In this document: in pieces, positions 63,929 to 64,000 of the stretch | Position numbering within the stretch: position 1 is the first letter of the stretch | How the letters are laid out: the number at the start of each line of letters is the position of its first letter | Assembly (NCBI GenBank): GCA_013397695.1 | Contig: VYZI01000127.1 | Span: forward strand, 851,093-915,092 | Direction of reading: 5' to 3' | Length of the DNA: 64,000 nucleotides | Origin: Centropus unirufus | Taxonomy: Eukaryota; Chordata; Aves; Cuculiformes; Centropidae | Made by a program: the position numbers and the translations under genes | Notes under the pieces: generated by a model | What the model saw: only the letters and a program-made list of their open reading frames with translations | Database searches by the model: none | What the model was told of the DNA's origin: nothing

Positions 63929-64000
63929 CTGAAAGTCAAAAAACCAGCAATCTTTTCTTGGAAACAAGTCTGCTCAAAATACAGTGTATGAATACATGCA

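Noticed and set aside
1..64000. tRNA, rRNA, CRISPR arrays or operon-type systems
   Set aside because: No cloverleaf, ribosomal or regularly spaced repeat patterns were seen, and the organisation is that of vertebrate nuclear DNA.

Overview
The window is nuclear DNA from a bird. The main evidence is several CR1 LINE copies ending in the avian ATTCTATGA-type 3' terminus, in both young-looking and very decayed forms. There is also a solo retroviral LTR, starting TGTCATGGTTTAACCCC, of a type I recognise as common in Neoaves. Genes are split by introns with GT-AG splice sites, and no operon-like or prokaryotic organisation is present. The neoavian placement rests on recognising the LTR and was not tested by a search.

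The only protein-coding gene I can support lies on the minus strand in the right-hand part (about 39.5-63.9 kb). It is the 3' part of a gene I identify as androglobin (ADGB). Ten exons can be chained from 63928 down to 39592. All splice phases agree, the joined reading frame has no internal stop (1602 nt, 533 residues plus stop), and an AATAAA signal follows the stop by about 40 nt. The encoded segment has a beta-rich part related to the calpain-like architecture of the protein, then a low-complexity charged linker, a conserved DKPYWTLRLV-type block, and a long coiled coil with a lysine-rich C terminus. The calpain-like protease and globin domains are expected beyond the right edge and are not in this window.

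Positions 1-39.5 kb lie downstream of the gene and contain no exon I can support. This stretch holds a very old CR1 copy (about 2.56-4.24 kb), the solo LTR (23974-24509), an internally deleted CR1 (26285-26720), an orphan CpG island (31680-32075) with a CpG-rich CR1 3' end directly beside it (32085-32322), two striking perfect inverted repeats (990-1013 and 10165-10204), short tandem repeats and possible CTCF sites. If human gene order holds, the next gene to the left would be STXBP5, but none of its exons was recognised here.

The ADGB introns hold three more CR1 pieces and one very old amniote-type CR1 relic. They also hold a 161-bp polypurine/polypyrimidine hexanucleotide repeat (47002-47162), a likely dispersed repeat with an AT microsatellite core (about 54660-55230), other microsatellites and a 140-base assembly gap (40251-40390). 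I saw no new multi-gene system. The most useful leads are the orphan CpG island, the G-rich intronic repeat, and an intronic open frame at 55268-55528 of unknown origin.
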